Below are positions 63,498 to 64,000 of a stretch of 64,000 nt of DNA, one piece after another. The stretch covers positions 1-64,000 of the forward strand of contig JBBSHN010000003.1 in the NCBI GenBank assembly GCA_038252945.1, written 5' to 3'. The DNA is from JAUJOE01 sp038252945 (GTDB lineage Bacteria > Actinomycetota > Actinomycetes > Propionibacteriales > Nocardioidaceae). Position 1 is the first letter of the stretch, and each line of letters starts with the position of its first letter. Under the pieces are notes generated by a model. The model was given only the letters and a program-made list of their open reading frames with translations, was not told the DNA's origin and made no database searches. A program made the position numbers and the translations under genes.

Positions 63498-64000
63498 GTG
63501 TCTACCGACACTGCCTCCACCAGCACCTCAGCCGACTCCGCCACGAGTCCCGACGGCGAATTCGGCGGGCGCGCCAGCCTCACGATCCGCGACAACCGCA
63601 CCGGCGCGGAGTACGACGTACCGATCGACAGCGACACGGTCCGCGCGGCTGACCTCGCCCAGATCAAGGCCGCGGACGACGGTTCCGGCCTCTCGGTCTA
63701 CGACCCGGGGTTCGTCAATACTGCGTCGTGCCGCTCCGCGATCACGTTCATCGACGGCGACAAAGGAATTCTTGAGTACCGCGGCTACCCGATTGAGGTG
63801 CTCGCGGAGAAGTCGACGTACCTCGAGGTTGCCTATCTGCTCATTCACGGTGAACTGCCCACTCAGGAGCAGCACCAGGAGTGGGAGCACCAGATCACCT
63901 TCCACACGTTCGTGCACGAGAACATCAAGAGCTTCATGGAGGGTTTCCGGTACGACGCCCACCCCATGGGCATGCTGCTGGCGTCGGTCGGAGCGCTGTC
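63498..64000 (+). CDS. gltA: Citrate synthase, N-terminal part (cut by the window end)
   Basis: About 167 codons from GTG 63498, with AGGAGG at 63484-63489. After a variable N-terminus rich in Ser and Thr, SLTIRDNRTGAEYDVPIDS, YDPGFVNTASCRSAITFIDG, KGILEYRGYPIEVLAEKS and LEVAYLLIHGELPT are clear type II (hexameric-like) citrate synthase sequence. The catalytic His and Asp lie beyond the window. The first TCA-cycle step. It is divergent from rplM, with about 280 bases between the two starts. Confidence 0.93.
   Translation, partial: MSTDTASTSTSADSATSPDGEFGGRASLTIRDNRTGAEYDVPIDSDTVRAADLAQIKAADDGSGLSVYDPGFVNTASCRSAITFIDGDKGILEYRGYPIEVLAEKSTYLEVAYLLIHGELPTQEQHQEWEHQITFHTFVHENIKSFMEGFRYDAHPMGMLLASVGAL

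Overview
The window is GC-rich chromosomal DNA from an actinobacterium (Actinomycetes; I could not resolve the order). The evidence is the frequent use of GTG starts, the many 1- or 4-base start/stop overlaps (GTGA, ATGA, TGATG), actinobacterial gene strings (tsaD-rimI-tsaB-tsaE with alr-nnrD-acpS-glmS; glmM-rpsI-rplM; sucC-sucD-DUF6350-purN-purH-folD-DUF3017; guaB-guaB3), a CIRCE element before groES and a GroEL with a His-rich tail. No rRNA, convincing tRNA, CRISPR array, transposase or phage gene was found.

Bases 1-22,017 form the most interesting part: a choline/glycine-betaine catabolic region. On the minus strand, betB-betA-proV-proW-proX (13,507 to 6,220) should import choline or betaine and oxidise choline to glycine betaine. 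Next to it is a cobalamin-dependent methyl-transfer set: an MttB-superfamily methyltransferase without pyrrolysine (14,741-16,180, minus) diverging from an operon of IclR regulator, corrinoid protein, pterin-binding methyltransferase, RACo-type corrinoid-activating ferredoxin/ATPase and DUF1638 protein (16,291-21,166, plus). A methylenetetrahydrofolate reductase (21,175-22,017, minus) ends tail to tail with it. Further left, a dimethylglycine-oxidase-like flavoprotein overlaps etfB and etfA (1,863-6,123, plus). The inferred route is choline -> glycine betaine -> dimethylglycine (methyl to corrinoid, then to THF) -> sarcosine (oxidation, electrons to ETF). Methyl-THF could be oxidised to methylene-THF and used by the folD, purH and purN products encoded just downstream. 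Joining a typically anaerobic B12 methyltransferase to an oxidative dimethylglycine branch is the candidate novel system. Two CCAC-N3-GTGG palindromes in the mttB/iclR intergenic region are its likely operators.

A DUF559/AbiEi-like gene (13,720-14,622) sits inside this region, flanked on both sides by 22-bp repeat units in opposite orientation; it looks like an inserted cassette.

Bases 22,115-33,099 hold one-carbon and purine genes (DUF3017, folD, purH, purN, DUF6350), sucCD, a small B12-binding protein, an M23 peptidase and pcrA. Bases 33,100-40,352 hold small accessory genes, a strongly asymmetric heterodimeric ABC exporter, a DinB protein, a ferritin-like protein, a geranylgeranyl-reductase-family flavoprotein and a secreted phosphoesterase. 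Bases 40,387-46,111 are guanine synthesis (guaB, guaB3, guaA) with kynU embedded.

Bases 46,112-47,803 are a debris zone: remnants of an HsdR C-terminus and a PIN toxin beside an intact DUF222/HNH nuclease gene. From 47,835 to the end is housekeeping: groEL and groES with paired hairpins between them, a THUMP-like methyltransferase with a probable CTG start, the t6A genes, alr, nnrD, acpS, glmS, coaA, glmM, rpsI, rplM and the first part of citrate synthase.
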